From the NCBI GenBank assembly GCA_964034945.1, contig OZ035961.1, positions 3,392,001 through 3,456,000 of the forward strand: a stretch of DNA of 64,000 nt, in the 5' to 3' direction. Below are positions 33,805 through 45,491 of this stretch, piece after piece; position 1 is the first letter of the stretch, and the number at the start of each line of letters is the position of its first letter. A program made the translations under genes and the position numbers. The notes below the pieces were generated by a model. It searched no databases. It had not been told where the DNA came from and was given only the letters and a program-made list of their open reading frames with translations. The stretch comes from Chrysopilus asiliformis. Lineage: Eukaryota > Arthropoda > Insecta > Diptera > Rhagionidae.

Positions 33805-34640
33805 TTTCTATAATTTCAAAGAAAAATCTTTTCGAAATACCGATGCATTAAAGAATTCAAAAATTTAAACTGAATTCTTACTTGGAAATCTAAAAATTTT
33901 AAAGCACTTTCAACAATTTCAGGAATTTTTAGGTTTGGCTTTCAGAAAATTCAAAAAAAAATCTAAATCATTTTAGAAATTGATCAAATATGTATGGTGG
34001 GTTTACCAGTAAAATATGGAAATAACTTTTCAAAAAATTTCTGTAGTTACTAACAAAACTATTATTTCAATCAAACAAGTATATTAGAACTGCAGTAAGT
34101 GTTGAAATACACTGAAACCATCTAAAATAAAATTTAGAATTCTACAATTTCCAGCAGTTTTTAAACATTTTCCCGACTATCAGTTTTCTATAGTGACTAA
34201 ACAAACATTTGGCTCTCACAAATAACAATTTTCAGTGTTTAAACCCGAATAATGCATTTATGAATTTTTCTACAGCACCTACACAAAAGATTTGTTTGAA
34301 CAAGTAAAAATTATATTGAGAAAACAAACATTCAGACCAGATTTTTAAGTAAATTTTGTAATTTTTAGGATTTTCTCTACGTACATTTTACAGCTTTTTC
34401 AGATAAACACGGTCACTTAAATAAATTATTTCCTTTATTGCACTTCGCCACTGTTTAACACAGAAAATTTCGTAGAAAGAACACTTTTGTCAGTTTTTTC
34501 CTTTTTATTTGAAAATTTCAAACGAGGTTTGCTTTTCTCAATTAAATTTCTTTCAACAAAAGATCCGTTCGACGTTTTTCTTATTTTCGATTTTTTTTAA
34601 TTACTCGACAACAGGTGAGCAACGTGTCCTTAACAGTAGC
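33805..34640. other. AT-rich stretch without a gene
   Basis: No supported coding sequence. Confidence 0.35.
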
Positions 34641-34666
34641 AACGGTTTTGAATTTGGTATTGTATG

Positions 34667-35104
34667 TTAATTCGGTTGACTGTATAACAAACTTATTCGT
34701 TCGAGAACAGGTGTTCTGTAAGCTTCGGTGCCACGGATATGAATGAACGATTTGTTGGTAGCGTTGAGTACTTTATACGAATGTCCGCTGTTGTCAGAAT
34801 TCGTACTAATCGCAACTGGTGGAGCTTTTGGGTGGCAAACCGGTGTGGGTGGTAGTTTTGGAGGGTAGTTGATCAATTCAAGACGGCGGCCCACTATCGG
34901 AGCCTTTGACGAAGGATGCGTGGGGGTTGTGCGTATATATTTGCAACGAAAAGCTTCGTCGTGTAACAGGAAACTGTAGAAGCTTTTCTTCCTTCCTGGA
35001 GGTGCCGACGAAGGTAAGAAACACCCTGTTTCAGAATGTCCATCACATAACGGAAATGAAGGTGTTGCAGATGGACGTCGGTCGTACCATTGATAGTGGT
35101 GATT
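34667..35104 (-). pseudogene. Unrecognised open segment, possibly a frameshifted gene or exon
   Basis: A 438-nt minus-strand frame (145 codons to TAA 34669-34667) is open without an early Met, in DNA much richer in GC than its surroundings. The lower part reads ..FRCKYIRTTPTHPSSKAP and ..LELINYPPKLPPTPVCH, then ..YRTPVLERISLLYSQPN. The upper third looks more protein-like in another frame (VHLQHLHFRYVMDILKQG, then VSYLRRHLQ), which suggests a frameshift near 34990. The only AG acceptors are weak. I recognise no family. Confidence 0.35.
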
Positions 35105-35391
35105 TTATAAATTTAACACTAGCTTGAAAATAGCATTTTTAATGCCGTTATTATATCGCAAAATTCATAAAGCGATAGATTAGTTTGAAAAGTTTCAAGT
35201 ATGCTAAAAAAACGTTTCAATTTCAATTAGGAAAATTAAAGCCTAATTGGTAAAGCATTTTTCGAGTTAAAAATTAACATTTAGACTTTGATTTCTAAAC
35301 AAACCATAAAAATTCCTCACAAAGTAAAAATATGTAGATAAAACATTTACTTTACAGTATAATTCATAAACAAAGGATTTGATTCCTAAGA

Positions 35392-35990
35392 TACTAGCGT
35401 GCATACCCGTCGTTACCGGGGCACCAATCATGTATTCCGACGCGTCTCTGTCTTTCGACTTCGACGCAGCTTTTAACTCTTGACTTAGCCATATCAGCAT
35501 CTTCAAATTTCCTGGAGTGACAGTCAGAATCACGTTTCGATTCATAGTGACGATTCCGCGAAATTTCAAGCTGCAGATATGGCGAAGTCAAGAGTTAAAA
35601 GCTGCGTCGAAGTCGAAAGTCAGAGACACGTCGGAATACATGATCGGTGCCCGGGTTAAAGTATTTTGTATAAGTATTTTTTTGCACTAAAATACCAAGA
35701 AATAACTTAAAAACTTTTGGGGAAAAAAATTCTTATGCCTTCATATAGAACCTTCCATTCGCATTTTTAAATTCCAACACCAAATTCGTGATCAACGACC
35801 CCTAAAACCCCCTAATGTCAGTTTTTCGGAGGAAAATTGGGAAAAAGGATATTTGCGTTATCCTTACAGAACTTACCGTTTCGAATATTGAAAAACCATT
35901 TCTTAGTGAGCACAACCGAATTTGTATGCAAAATTTCATGGCAATTAGTTCAGTGGTTCAAGAGATTCTGTGATGAGTGAGTGAGTCAAG
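35392..35990 (+). mobile_element. Repeat with L-type start, interrupted by foldback F
   Basis: Begins ACTAGCGTGCATACCCGTCG and TTACCGGG, is interrupted by the foldback at 35421-35650, and resumes CCGGGTTAAAG. It continues with sequence typical of a repeat 3' region (..AAATTTCATGGCAATTAGTT) to about 35990. Confidence 0.5.
35421..35650. mobile_element. Foldback element F, copy 1 (230 bp)
   Basis: Arms of about 100 bp are inverses (outer GCACCAATCATGTA, inner TTGACTTAGCCATATC/GATATGGCGAAGTCAA) around about 50 bp. CCGGG flanks both sides, a likely 5-bp duplication. Copies 2 and 3 are at 53569 and 55256. Confidence 0.85.
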
Positions 35991-35997
35991 TCGACGC

Positions 35998-36232
35998 GGA
36001 GAGAAAAGATAGTAAATTTAACTATTTTGTAATGGGAAATCATGACTATTACTAAAATAGTTAATTTCAATTACAAGAATAGTAAAAATCGACAATTTTT
36101 ATAAGAAATTTGACTACTTAGAAGTAAAATTTATTATTTTGTAGTTAAATTGAAAAATTTTTCAATTGAAATTAATTATTTTGTAATTGAATAAAGTAGT
36201 TAGATTTACTATTTTTGCTGGCTTTTATATTT
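35998..36232. mobile_element. Inverted-repeat element with GGAGAGAAAA end
   Basis: The left end GCGGAGAGAAAAGATAGTAA and right end TTTACTATTTTTGC are partly inverse. The interior is a series of AATAGTTAA-type inverted pieces. The end resembles 53348 (CACAGAGAGAAA). Confidence 0.4.
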
Positions 36233-38560
36233 AACGATTTGTATGCTCCTCCCTCGTCCACATCCTTCGTTTTCAGGTCAGTGACAGAGATCTATGGCGT
36301 CACTCTGATGAGATCCAGCTATTAGATTTTCGGGATATGTTTCCTTTCAAAATTGTTTCCAATTTTGCAATGTTTCCAGAAAAAAAAATATGAAAACTTG
36401 TAAGATCGAAAGAAGTTAATAGAAAGGAAAATGTGAAGAAAAACATTTTAATTTGATGTTTTCCCAGCTTTGCTACAATTTTTCGTTCTAGAAAATCCCA
36501 AAATGTTCATGAAATTTCTATCTTGATAATATTTTATTTCTCACTTTAAATTATTCAGACAAAACATGTGTTACAATTGATCTAGTTTTGAAATATATTT
36601 ATTTTCAACGACGTTTAAAACAAAAAAATCAAAAGAATAATTTTTGAAGGCTGCAAAAGATATTTATCTTTAACCAAATAGTAAAACGTATTATTTCCAT
36701 AGTAGAGACCAAGTATTTTTGATTTCACCTGAACACCAGCAGTTGTAAAATAATTGAGTTCGCAAACTTTGTGTTCGAATGTTAAAAAAACACTCGGCAA
36801 TTCATGAAAATCATGTTGAAAGTCCTATATATTGGATATTTGTATCCGAGGGAAGAAAATTTGTAAAAACAAAAACATCCGTATCTGCAGAGGCTGTGGA
36901 AAAATTGAAAACCCTGGGCATTATGAGAATATCTATTTATTTCAATTATTGAGCTTCTATGGCTGAAATTTCTGTACTTAAAATAAGAAGTTCCGTGGTA
37001 AACGATGAACTGACGTAAGATATTTTCTTAAAGTAACAAACCATTTCAACGACGAAGAAAATGATGTCTGAATTTTCATTTTTTCGTTTGTATTTTCTTA
37101 AGGTAAAAATGTGTACATCCGTATTCATCTACCAATGTATTATTACTGATAACTGTAAAGTTATATACAATATTTTCACCTTTAAACAGATTTTGAATCA
37201 TTTTAAATAAATGGAAATAGGCATATAATCTTCATATTGAAAGATTTTCTACAAAAGCCATGAAAAGATATGCCTTTTTCGCATCTTTTATTCAAAATAT
37301 ATTTAAGTTATTTATGGTTGGAAGCCATTGAGACGAGAAACTGTTGGTGGTATGTCAGAATATCATTGGAAGGATGCAGATTCGAATTTAACCTTTGTGA
37401 AAGCAGGGGTTTTTCCATACATATTTTTTTCATTTGCAGTTTTGCATTACGTATTGTACTCAAAGATGCGCTTTATTATTCATGGGAAATAGTAAAAAAA
37501 ATGAACAATAGTAAAATATCTATAAGCAATTGTTGAACCATAAAAATGTTTCTGATTTTTGTAATATAGCCAGAGTTAAAAATAACTATCCATCGATATT
37601 TTGTTTCAATCAAGATTTCTTCAAAAATAATCGCAGAGAATCTGTGGATCAAATCAAGCTTAGTTTGTGGAGGATGTAACCCAAATATTTTAATCAACGA
37701 AAATCACTTTGGCATTCTGTCGTCATCCTTAAAAAAAAAAAATACTTAAGCAAATTTTGTGTGGAAAAAACACTTTTCATCTCAATTTTCTACGTTTCGA
37801 AGCTCTCGTTGTCATGCTTTGACGCCAATTTTAGTTGAGAATGTCGCCGGTTTACTACTTCAAACCCTCTTCCCCCCAAATTATGTTACGTATTTTATGA
37901 ACAGGCACATAAATTCACGGAAATCAAAAACTAGACACTAAAAAATCAAACAAATGGCATAAGTTTACTCAAAATTATTAGAATATTTTTATAGTTTGAC
38001 TACACACCAATAGGGCGGAATTGTTCTCATCAAAACAATATTACAATTCGGACTGTAATTACAATTTTTTTGAATATATGTCAAATATTGATTGTTTCTG
38101 TTTCCATTAAATGTTAGTTTTAATACTTTATACATAAAGTCTCCCATTCGAATAGCAATTAAATAATACTCGTACTAAACTGAAAAGAAAACGAATTTCT
38201 TTAAAACAAATACACGTTTGTTTTCAAGCCCACAGGTGTTCCACTCAAAAAATCCAGAGTTTGGGAAAAATTTTCAGGGTTATTATTACAAACAAATGTT
38301 TGATGAGTTTAAAAGAGTTTTTATTAAAATAACAGCTTAAAAGCTGTTTCCAACCTACATTAAATTAACATTTTTATTCTGTATAACAAAAAAAAAACAA
38401 AAACAAGACTGTGTAAAGATTTTAAATGATAGAAAAATATTTTCTAATTGTAGCAAGCTCACGAAAAGTTAATTATAGCTTTCTGAATTTTAAATACTAT
38501 TTAAAATTTACATAAGTTTAGAAATATTTTAGTTGTACTTATTTTGTATTAGAAAACCCA
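36233..38560. other. AT-rich stretch without a gene
   Basis: Several open frames of 60-90 codons occur, but none shows splice signals or recognisable content. 37855-37905 resembles decayed ends of the TGTCCATAAA.ACGTCAC elements. Confidence 0.35.
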
Positions 38561-38674
38561 ATAAAAATTTAAACGTGCCGCCACACACTTGCCGAATGCA
38601 CGCGAATATGATTTGCCTGAGTTTGGCGACGTTCGGCTCGAGTCAGACGAAAGTGTCATTCGCTCTCGCCCTAA

Positions 38675-38856
38675 AGGAGCCTCCACACGTTCAATGTTAC
38701 TTGACAATTTTACTTGAATGACTCATGTTTCAAGTAACATTAATCGTTTGGATGCTCTTCAATGTTACGTGTGGGAGCAATTTCCATCAATGTTACTTGA
38801 CGAAAAATTTTCATCAATAATACTTGTCAAGTAACATTGAACGTGTGGAGGCTCCT
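38675..38856. mobile_element. PIF/Harbinger-type MITE S (182 bp)
   Basis: Ends AGGAGCCTCCACACGTTCAA and the inverse TTGAACGTGTGGAGGCTCCT, with TAA on both sides (38672-38674 and 38857-38859). AATGTTACTTGA recurs in both orientations inside. Confidence 0.8.
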
Positions 38857-39337
38857 TAATACCCCGTCGCCTATATTAATTCAGTTTTGTTTTGTGTTTA
38901 ACTTCGTAGCAAAAACATCTATTTATAGTGAGGGATAACTGAATGGTCAAACGCGAAAATCTTCGAATTTCTAACAGTTTTGTGGATTTTTTTCTGTGTT
39001 TTGGAAGAAAAATCTAAAGCAGTGTTGTGCATTTACGCGTTCGCAATAAGTCTTTTCATACTTCTGTAAAAAAAGGTGTTTATATAATTGTTTACGCAAA
39101 GTAAAGAATCGTAAAGAATGTAAATTTTCTTGAATAAACAGCACTTTTATGTTAAAAGCAAATTATGAGTTTTGTTATGTAAGTAAACAACAAATATTGA
39201 ACGTAAACACGTAAACAGTTTTAAACAGTTTTAAACTAAACAGTTTTATCAAAGATTAGATAACTAAAGATAAGCAATAACATAACTTTTCTGTCGGTAA
39301 TCGACGACTAATTACATCTCGGTCTCAGGAACCTTAA

Positions 39338-40097
39338 AGCCTAAACCACAATTACGCGTGGATGCGTGGGCATTATTTAGTTGTGGCATCTAGTAGTTGT
39401 CACCGCGTCTAAAAGTAGAGACTGAGCCTACTCTACGCGGCACGGACGCGGCAACGCGTCTGAGCAAAGCGCAATTATACATTTAAGAGCCAAATACAAT
39501 GATACCCACACAACATTTACGGCGACATTTCAGGTTTTAAACTCATAGGACTCTATGCTTCTATATACAATGAATCCGACCAACTTTGCAGCCGTAAAAA
39601 GTTTAATCGAATTTAACTTTTGTCGGCCAGCTCGCATACAAAATTTAGTGGTTGATTCAAAATGAAATCTTATGGGGATGTCATAAAATCTAAATTTCGT
39701 CATTTAAAGCAAGTATTAGGAAATATAGTTCGTATGCTGTGTTGCTTAGATTTTATGATAATTGGGTACAAAAAATGTTATATGTAGCTCACTGACTGTC
39801 AAAATTCAAATGAAAGAAATAAAGAATAATCAAGACCAAGGAATGAAAAAATGAATTTCGAAGAACAATTAATTGAGTGCGTGCGTGAATAAAAAGTTTC
39901 ATCTGTGAAAAGCAAAGTATGTTTAGAACAACAAAGTGTGCACCATTGTATATGGAGGGCGACATTGTCGCCGTAATCTGTAGCCGTAAATGTTGTGTGG
40001 GTATCATTGTATTTGGCTCTTTACTCATATAAATGCGTAGTTTTTACTTTCACCGCGTGGGTGTCGCACGTACGCACGCGTAATTGTGGTTTAGGCT
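39338..40097. mobile_element. PIF/Harbinger-type MITE N (760 bp with insert)
   Basis: Ends AGCCTAAACCACAATTACGC and GCGTAATTGTGGTTTAGGCT, with TAA on both sides. The interior carries ACGCG-rich pieces. It is split by the element at 39486-40020; without it, N is about 220 bp. Confidence 0.8.
39486..40020. mobile_element. PIF/Harbinger-type MITE M, nested in N (535 bp)
   Basis: Ends AGAGCCAAATACAATGATAC and the inverse GTATCATTGTATTTGGCTCT, with TTA on both sides (39483-39485 and 40021-40023). Inside the ends ACAACATTTACGGC and GCCGTAAATGTTGT extend the inverted repeat to about 40 bp. It is younger than N. Confidence 0.8.
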
Positions 40098-41668
40098 TAA
40101 ATTCAATGGACTTGTGATCTATGACTTAAGGGTCATAACACCAGACCCTGTTAATTTGATCTTTAGACAAAATTTCTCCATTAGTCAAAATGGATTTTAC
40201 TAATTCAAATTGATTGTTTCTCTCAAAAAAAAAATCCATATTTCTAAAATTTTGTCGGACTTTTTTCGACGTAGTGAAGAAGACATATTTACACAGAAAT
40301 CTTGAAATTTTTACACATATAAAAGTGTATAGCTTTAAAGTAATTGTTAACTCATTAACAAGTCGCATCTTTCGTCTTTCTAAGACGGAAACTTTCTCTG
40401 TTATTACAACTTTAGAAGTTCTAATTATGATTTAGATATGAAATTTTGACACAAAAGTATCTACTAAGTGGTTTGGCCATCATAATCTGCACATCATTTC
40501 CATACGAAGAATATTAACACGTCTTAAGCAGCGTTACGTGAGGGTTAACCATATTAAAGATTTTTTTTTTAATCAAGCGTCTTTCATTTTGCATGGAGTT
40601 GGGTTATGCATAAGAACGAGATGATATACAAAATGGATATAATATCGTTTATACTTGTGCATAGGTTCCCCGGAGAATATAATGGGCACATAACATTTCC
40701 CTGTAAAATGCTGCTTAACAAAACCACTATCTCTATCTATAGTTATACATTTAAGGATCACAATTACCTTAAAATACTTAATACCCACCTGTTGATGGGA
40801 GGGAAAATATTTTTTCCTCCAGTATCTCACGAAAAACAAAACAAACTTCATCTTTGTTAGCTGCAGTAACAAAATTGAAAATCTAATATTATTTAAATGT
40901 GTCTAGGAAGTTGATTTACGTATAACGAGTAGTACTCGAAAGTGTGATTTTCCTACATGAGATCAATAGACGCAGTTCCATTGAATTATTTGGGAAATGA
41001 GTTTTTCCCATAAAGTGTCCCGTGCGATAAAATATTTTCCTGTTTTATTTTGTAACTGGGTTAAAAATAATATTAACTGATACTCAAATGAAAATCATTT
41101 GTGCAGGAGTTAACCGCAAACTCGTATTTAATTAGGTGTCAAACACGATTGTCCACACTTTGTTTGTTTTCTATACGATATCTTATCAGTGGCATTTGAC
41201 TTTCATTTACAATTTAGTAATTTTGTTTGTCTATCCCGGTAATCGATCGAATACAGTGCAAGAAACACACCATAATTATGGAATAACAAAACACTTAAAG
41301 GTTATGATGTAAATGTGGATTTTTTTTTTATGCATAATAACAAGGAAAATTTGAAATTAATATGTTCAACATATTTTTCATATTTTCTGAAAACAGATGA
41401 AAATCTTCTTTTTTTTGCTATTCTATACACGTACTAGGATTTTTAATCAATGTCACGTATCTGCTACTAGAAGTATTGGCCACTTTATTTAATAAAGTGG
41501 CAAACACGTGTCGGATACCAAAAAATTCTAGTAGGGTAACTAGTAATTAATTTATAATCGGGTATAATAGGGCGAAATTTTTAGGTTTGTGTAAAACCTC
41601 GTTTCCTGTAAAAGAGATCGAATTTTTCACAAAAACTGTGTTATTTTGAAATCTCCTAAAAATAGGTA
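40098..41668. other. AT-rich stretch with one exon-like segment
   Basis: No confident gene. A possible minus-strand exon lies at 40789-40860. Another stretch at 40127-40210 (..TNGEILSKDQINRVWC..) is open in the matching phase after a weak TAG acceptor. 41480-41500 has short inverted pieces. Confidence 0.35.
40789..40860 (-). CDS. Orphan exon-like segment, unrecognised
   Basis: GTTACTGCAG is followed by 72 nt ending at a CAACAG|GTGGGT donor, phase 1 on both sides. In that phase it reads NKDEVCFVFREILEEKIF.. with amphipathic character. All three frames are nearly open, so coding is uncertain, and no first exon was found. Confidence 0.2.
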
Positions 41669-41749
41669 CAGTGAAACCGGTATAAGCCAGACTCCCACAG
41701 GGCCAGGGAAATTGGCTTATTCAAGGCCCAACTTATACAGGTTTTATTG
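41669..41749. mobile_element. pogo-like MITE (81 bp, TA flanks)
   Basis: Ends CAGTGAAACCGGTATAAGCC and the imperfect inverse ACTTATACAGGTTTTATTG, with TA on both sides. Confidence 0.6.
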
Positions 41750-41842
41750 TATTTAGAACTGCTATATTAGTGCGATATTCCCCATCTTCCTCAGCTGCGC
41801 GCCAAAATTACCTGCATGTGGGTAAAAATCTAATTAAAATCT

Positions 41843-41925
41843 CTTCAGCGGTTACAGGGGACGAAGTGGGTAAATTTAGGTAATTTAAATCTCTACAGCG
41901 GTTACAGGGGACGAAGTGGGTAATT
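41843..41925 (+). repeat. Two-copy tandem repeat
   Basis: CAGCGGTTACAGGGGACGAA plus GTGGGTAA occurs twice about 47 bp apart (from 41848 and 41895), as a direct repeat. Confidence 0.75.
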
Positions 41926-43170
41926 AATTTGTTTAAAGCACAGCCTATCTAACGATGAAAACCGGATCGAAATCGCTTCAGCGGATAGAACAGAGAGCAG
42001 AGAAGGGGGTTAGCGGGCAAAGAAGAGAGGTAACTTGTAATAAAAGATACTTTTATGCGAGTTACTCTACCTAGCACAGAAAACCGCATCCCAATCGGTT
42101 GCACAATTCAAAAGTTAACAGAGAAGAGGTACACAAAAAGAGGGGGAGGCCAGTATAAGGTGTCCTACCGAAAAACCCGTTGAGCCATTTCCGTGTGATA
42201 CAGGAACTATCGTTTACGCATACAGATTAGGCAAACAAAAATTTTACAAATATTGTTTTTCCCTTCAGTACGATAAAATGCATCGATAAAATAATACATT
42301 TTTTTCATAAATACCAAAATTGTAGAAAATTACCCTCTCACAGTTTTATTGTAAATATATGTATAGATTGAATAAAAGATAATAATGAAAAATGTATGAA
42401 TATGAAAAAAAAATTGTGTGGGCGCTTTTGATAAAACGTATTTCACCAAATATCCGTGTATGTCCTTTAAGGGAAATTAGATCGAAACGAATTCTTTTGT
42501 CACAAGAATGGCGTGTTTATTGTATGAAAAGTGAAAAGAAATTACATCTGACAGTTGACACTTAACCAGAAAATATGGGAAAATTTATGATGCTTTGCGT
42601 TAACAGAATTCAACGGCAAAGTTAAGGTGAATTTAACTCGCAAACATTATTTTATATTATTGTGATTAAGAATACTTTTTTTTGTTACTTAAGATTGTTA
42701 CATCTGTTACATAAATAAATACCTAATTATAAGTACAGGGTTTCAATGAACAAAAAACAAATTAGTGTTACTTTCTCTCCCATATATGTAGACAAAGAGT
42801 ATTTAGAATACGAATTGCATAAGGGTTTTCCAATAAAATATGTACCGCTAAACTCCCACACTCCTGGACCATTTGGTCAGGCTTTTTCACAATTTTCTGT
42901 ATGCCACGAATTTTTTCAACATATTTTTACGTAGTGCACATATGGCTTAGAAATTTTTCTCCATCGCGCATTTTTGTAAGTACCATTTTTTAAAATGAGG
43001 TGCATTTATATATAGGGTGACCATACTTCCCGGAATGGCCGAAAGAGTACTAGATTGTGGCATGTTATCCTAGCGTCCCGCAATGATGCTATGTAGCAGG
43101 CCTGGCCAACGCAAATGATCCTGTGGCCCACTTTGGAAATGCATTATAATCCCACGGTCCGAATTTATAT
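41926..43170. other. No gene seen
   Basis: AT-rich to 43000. The end motif AGGGTGACCATACTTCCCGG at 43016 belongs to the hAT-like family Z, but the partner end is not clear. Confidence 0.35.
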
Positions 43171-43174
43171 ATTA

Positions 43175-44030
43175 GTCTACCGAGAGCCATGCTCGGCGAC
43201 CTCAAAATCCTACTTTTGCTGATTTTTGGGGAAAAACTAAATTCACAATATCTTTACAGAGCTTTTCCAGAGTTTTTAAATTCCCGACCTAGAAAGCTAG
43301 AACTAAACCTAACGCGCGATAACAATATTTCATAGAAATCGGTTGCGTGGTTATTGAGTAATCGCTGTCATTGATTTTTTTGAAACGCTGTTTTGAGACA
43401 CCAGGTGAGGGTTATCGAGGGGATGGAAAAGTCAGGTTTGTATTGGAAAAATCGAAAGCCCTTAGCCCCTTTTGTAATACTGTAAAGTTTCATTAAGATC
43501 GGACCACCCAATTCAAAGATACCAGGCGAGAGGTATCGAGGAAAGGGAAAAGTCAGGTTTGTAGTGAAAAAATCGAAAGCCCTTAGCCCGTTTTGTAATA
43601 CTGTAAAGTTTCATTAAGATCGGACCACCCAATTCAAAGATACCAGGCGAGAGGTATCGGGGAGAAGGAAAAATCAGGTTTGTAGTGAAAAAATCGAAAG
43701 CCCTTAGCGCACCTAATAATACTGTAAAGTTTCATTAAGATCGGACCCCCCAATTCAAAGATACCAGGCGAGAGGTATCGAGGAGAGGGAAAAATCAGGT
43801 TTGTAGTGAAAAAATCGAAAGCCCTTAGCCCCCTTAGCAATACTGTAAAGTTTCATTAAAATAGGACCACCTAATTCGAAGGGGAATTTTCTCAGAGGTG
43901 AGACCTAACTAGATCGATTTCTTGTCCCCGAAAATCCCTAACCACCAAGCTTCGTGAAAATCGTTAGGCGGGTTTTCGAGATCGTTTGTGCAGACAGACA
44001 GACATTCCTCGTATTATATTATAGGATATC
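43175..44030 (+). mobile_element. Modular repeat K with four 121-bp tandem units
   Basis: Starts CTACCGAGAGCCATGCTCGG and ends with a CAGACAGACAGA run and CGTATTATATTATAGGAT. The core (about 43390-43870) is a tandem array: CGAAAGCCCTTAGC recurs at 43453, 43574, 43695 and 43816, spacing exactly 121 bp each time. It shares the layout of family L (short GC-rich start, tandem units, CAGA run, TATATTA end). Confidence 0.75.
43390..43870 (+). repeat. 121-bp tandem array, four units
   Basis: Each unit includes ACCAGGCGAGAGGTATCG, TCAGGTTTGTAGTGAAAA, CGAAAGCCCTTAGC and CATTAAGATCGGACCACC. The uniform 121-bp spacing without indels between anchors suggests recent or concerted amplification. Confidence 0.9.
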
Positions 44031-44214
44031 TATTTAGAAATAGGGGCTAATCCTGAAGGGGGTGATTTTATGGACATGCCTCCCCCTCACCAACTGCCGG
44101 TACCTGCGGACCTCCATGCACACACACACTCTCACTATGTCTTACTGGATTGACACAAATTAAACATTGGTCACTATTTAATAATTGGGTCCCTATTTTT
44201 TAAAATTTCACCCT

Positions 44215-44480
44215 AAAGCGCCGTTTACATTTGACACTTTATTGCGCGAATTTTATTCTGGGACAAAAAATTTATGCTGCACAATGACACATTCAATACT
44301 AAAACTTATTCCTAAAACACGCCGGAATTGGAATATTTTCATACAAAATCGTTAGAGTAAATTCAAAATATGACAACTTTGTTGAATTTAGTATGCGATA
44401 GATAAATAAAATTTGCGGAATCAATTCTGAATAAAATTCGCGGCAAAATTCAAGAAAAAATCGGAAATGTAAACGAAGCC
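44215..44480. mobile_element. MITE T relative
   Basis: GCGCCGTTTACATTTGACAC .. GAAATGTAAACGAAGCC: the ends and the GCGGAATCAATTCTGAATAA interior match 32441-32687 at lower similarity. Confidence 0.55.
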
Positions 44481-44879
44481 TGTACAATGTTGATTTTTTT
44501 TAGAAAAAATATTACCTTTTATATAAGCTACTCCTGAAAAGGCGTTCTTCTGATGCAAATGTCTGATTCGGGTATTTAAAGAACATTTTTTTCATTAAAA
44601 CCATAATTGAATTCCTCTTAAAGAAAATTTATTGAAACATTTGAAAACCTTGATATGGAAGATATGTCTTTTCCAGAGATTGCACGCGCAGACCTACTCA
44701 TAACATCCGTTTCATGCTAAAAATGACATAGAAATCGTAGATCTAATCTTTTCCAAATCAATCGATTTATTTCTTTCTTGAATTGAAATTATAAAATCCT
44801 ATCCAAAAGAGAGACGAGTCTCAATCAACAAAAAAAAAATCATGATGAGTATGTAAATGAAATTCGTTAAAAACAATTA

Positions 44880-45083
44880 ATGAACCCTCGAAATGCGAAA
44901 ACATTAAAGTTATATCAACCACAAGCGAATGTAATACGACGAGTTAACATTCAAATCGCTGGCAGGAGGCGAAAAAGTGCTCGAAATCAAAACAATGAAT
45001 TTATAAAATTTACATTAACAGTGGAAATCCTTGGGTTCTCCATCGCTTTCTTAACTTTCTTCGCAAGGAAAATATTTTCTTAA
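44880..45083 (+). CDS. Possible 67-aa small membrane protein, unrecognised
   Basis: A single-exon frame from ATG 44880 to TAA 45081-45083 has an Arg/Lys/Asn-rich N-terminal half (MNPRNAKTLKLYQPQANVIR, then IQIAGRRRKSARNQNN) and one hydrophobic span near the C-terminus (LTVEILGFSIAFLTFF) followed by ARKIFS. This is the layout of a tail-anchored or single-span membrane protein with a cytosolic basic arm. AATAAA occurs about 50 bp after the stop (45131). It faces the GILT gene tail to tail. I cannot name it. Composition is more protein-like than the other short frames here, but it could be chance or a retrocopy. Confidence 0.42.
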   Translation: MNPRNAKTLKLYQPQANVIRRVNIQIAGRRRKSARNQNNEFIKFTLTVEILGFSIAFLTFFARKIFS

Positions 45084-45491
45084 GTGATCATGAAAAGAAA
45101 AGTGCTTTGATAAAGGTACAGAGAAATCACAATAAAATACTAAAATCTTTAACCATTATATTTGAGACTTCTTTAGCAATGAAAATCAAAAGTCTTCAGT
45201 AAAAATCGAGAATGATGAAAAGGTAAATTGCTTTTAACGAAAATTTTACTAATAGACGCGTGCCTGAAATTCCAAAAAAAAAAATATATCCTTAAAATGG
45301 TTATAATTTGTTATTAATAGAATCAGTTAATTTTAAACTTTGTATTTTGCAACTTCAATTTGAACCTTACAGAAATCTTTTAAACTTAAATGTATCCAGC
45401 TATCAAAACAAAAAAAATTAACTCCTATTTTCTAATTTGGACGAAATTTGTGCATCATTTTTGGAGTGAAGACACCTAAAAACATGTCTAC

